Source: Dehalococcoidia bacterium UBA1151 (GTDB lineage Bacteria > Chloroflexota > Dehalococcoidia > Lucifugimonadales > Lucifugimonadaceae). From it: DNA of 25,903 bases. The stretch is taken from NCBI GenBank assembly GCA_002311865.1, contig DBZV01000107.1, positions 315 through 26,217 of the forward strand, given 5' to 3'. A program made the position numbers and the translations under genes. Below are positions 24,431-25,903 of the stretch, one piece after another (position 1 is the first letter of the stretch; every line of letters begins with the position of its first letter). A model generated the notes under the pieces. It was not told the DNA's origin and ran no database searches. It was given only the letters and a program-made list of their open reading frames with translations.

Positions 24431-25903
24431 ATGCCCTCTGAGCGTGTCCAGCGGCGGATAGACGCCCTTCTCGACGAAGCTGATGCTGCGATTGCTGATC
24501 GCCATCTGGAAGACGCGTCCCTGGCCGTCCGCATGGTGCTGCGTATCGACCCCTAGAACGAAGACGCCCTCACGTTCTCGGCAATGCTTGAAGGCGAAGT
24601 TTCTACTGGCGAGGCTCCCTCTACGCACCGCTCGGATACAGACGAACAGCTACAGACAGCGAAACGAGGGAGTGAAGGTATCCTGAGGCCATCGAAGGGC
24701 GCCTTCACGACCGGCGAAGACGCGCCGACCTCCTTCGCCAATGGCCGTTACACCGTCAAAGTCCTCCTTGGCGAAGGCGGCAAGAAAAAGGTCTACCTCG
24801 CCCACGACAACACTCTGGACCGCGATGTCGCGTTCGGGCTCATCAAGGCTGAAGGATTGGATGCGGCGTCTCGTAAGCGCGTTACCCGGGAGGCACAGGC
24901 GATGGGGCGTCTGGGCGACCACCCCAACATCATGCCGATTTTCGATCTGGGCGAAGAGAACGGCCAGCCTTTCATGGTCCAGCCTCTCATGCGCGGCGGC
25001 GATGTTGAGGCGCTGATCGAAGACGCTGAAAACGGCCGCCTGTCTCTGGAAGTAGCTTTGCGAATCGCTACGGAGACTTGCAGGGGACTGGAGTTTGCGC
25101 ATACGAAGGGCATCATCCACCGCGACCTGAAACCCGGCAACGTCTGGCTTACTGAAGGCGGCACGGTACGTATTGGCGACTCGGACTCGCAATCTCTCTC
25201 GATCGCTCCCGTCTGACGCAAGAGAAGATGATGATCGGGACTGTGTCCTACATGCCGCCCGAACAGGCTACCGGCGGTGAGATCACGCCGAAGGCTGATC
25301 TCTACTCCCTTGGCGCTATGCTCTACGAGATGGTCACCGGCCGCCCGCCGTTTATGGGCAACGACGATATCGCCATCATCGGCCAGCACATCAACACGCC
25401 GCCAGTAGCGCCGCAGTGGCACCGACCTGAAATCCCGGCGCAACTCGACACGTTAATCATGCGTCTGATGTCCAAAAACCCCACTGAGCGGCCTGAGAAC
25501 GCAGGAGATGTTCTTGCTGCCCTCCAGGCAATCGACGTCAGCGAGAATCGGTTTCCTGATCCCGACGCGTCGGGAGAAGGGCCGGAGACGAACGGCCTAA
25601 ACGCGACATCAGCCGCAGGTTCGCTGGAAAGCATGGCCTAAGGCGTCTTCGTTGGCCGACACACAGAAATGGATCAACTGAAAGCCCGATTGGAGTCCAC
25701 ACTCTCTGGCCGCGGCGGCATGGTGACTCTGGTTGGCGAGCCGGGCATTGGCAAAACCCGCACATCGCTGGAACTTGAGACCTACGCCGGACTCCGCAAC
25801 GCCCAGGTGCTGTGGGGCAAGTGCTATGAAGGCGGCGGCGCACCCCCTTATTGGCCGAGGGTGCAGGCGATCCGCTCATACGTTGACCTGCCCCCCAAAA
25901 ACC
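24431..25903 (+). pseudogene. Ser/Thr protein kinase-AAA ATPase fusion, three lesions, runs off the window
   Basis: Read across frames, this is a multidomain signalling protein: a short TPR-like start (MPSERVQRRIDALLDEADAA), a protein kinase domain, then an AAA/NACHT-type ATPase domain (FVGRHTEMDQL; Walker A LVGEPGIGKTRTS) cut by the window edge. Kinase motifs are good: GEGGKKKVYLAHD, VAFGLIK with the ATP lysine, IIHRDLKPGNVWL, MMIGTVSYMPPEQA. Three lesions: TAG at 24554-24556 (after RIDP), a one-base loss at about 25181 in the Phe codon of the DFG motif (GDSDSQ where GDFGLA is expected), and TAA at 25639-25641 between SLESMA and GVFVGR. Similar fusions, sometimes ending in cyclase or DNA-binding domains, are frequent in Chloroflexota. 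Start ATG 24431; ATG 24419 also possible. Probably dead unless lesions are errors. Confidence 0.8.

Noticed and set aside
25171..25190. Programmed ribosomal frameshift in the kinase
   Set aside because: No slippery heptamer or obvious downstream structure is visible, and two further stops in the same gene point to decay or error.

Overview
This looks like a chromosomal segment from an uncultured, moderately GC-rich heterotrophic bacterium. The gene repertoire fits the Chloroflexota, in particular marine SAR202/Dehalococcoidia-like lineages: a GuaB3-type IMP dehydrogenase, a protein-kinase/AAA-ATPase fusion, an enolase-superfamily dehydratase, a lone CoxL-type molybdopterin subunit, PhyH, a sulfatase, and a DUF1501/DUF1800 pair. 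The placement is an inference from gene families only; no rRNA, tRNA or other phylogenetic marker is visible. TAG, TAA and TGA are all used as ordinary stops, so the code is standard.

Layout. 1-815: 5' part of guaB3 (minus). 1016-1518: wreck of a SAM methyltransferase. 1633-3609: acetyl-CoA synthetase (minus), divergent from a small alpha/beta-barrel-like protein (3796-4131). 4132-4443: gap with a dispersed-repeat-like element. 4444-4923: Nudix pseudogene. 5002-6237: chromate transporter ChrA (minus). 6556-9237: two-gene plus-strand operon of a ThDP enzyme and a medium-chain dehydrogenase, followed by a chimeric M81/TPR reading frame (9283-9804). 9793-12005: minus-strand GMC oxidoreductase operon (FAD subunit, subunit-3-like partner, and a 56-residue membrane protein). 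12503-13634: a small protein overlapping a PhyH dioxygenase gene (plus). 13673-21694: a long minus-strand run of six genes (transcription order TIM-barrel isomerase, DUF1800, NHL propeller, DUF1501, rhamnonate-dehydratase-like enolase, CoxL-like oxidase). 21837-22628: divergent FAH-family hydrolase. 22657-24291: type I sulfatase (minus). 24431 to the end: a disrupted Ser/Thr kinase-AAA ATPase gene running off the window.

How the genes may work together. The right half reads as a catabolic island for sulfated or deoxy-sugar-type organic matter. The sulfatase would remove sulfate. The TIM-barrel protein, CoxL-like oxidase and enolase-family dehydratase could process sugars or sugar acids. The FAH-family hydrolase could cleave a diketo acid, as in the non-phosphorylative L-rhamnose route. 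DUF1501, DUF1800 and the NHL propeller sit inside this operon and lack export signals; their role is unknown, and this is the part of the window most likely to be an undescribed system. Acetyl-CoA synthetase would assimilate acetate from such cleavage.

A second theme is gene decay. At least three genes carry clear disabling lesions (methyltransferase, Nudix, kinase-AAA). There is also one chimeric frame and one possible dehydrogenase N-terminal scrap. Most lesions are single-base events, so assembly error has to be excluded before calling this a decaying genome.
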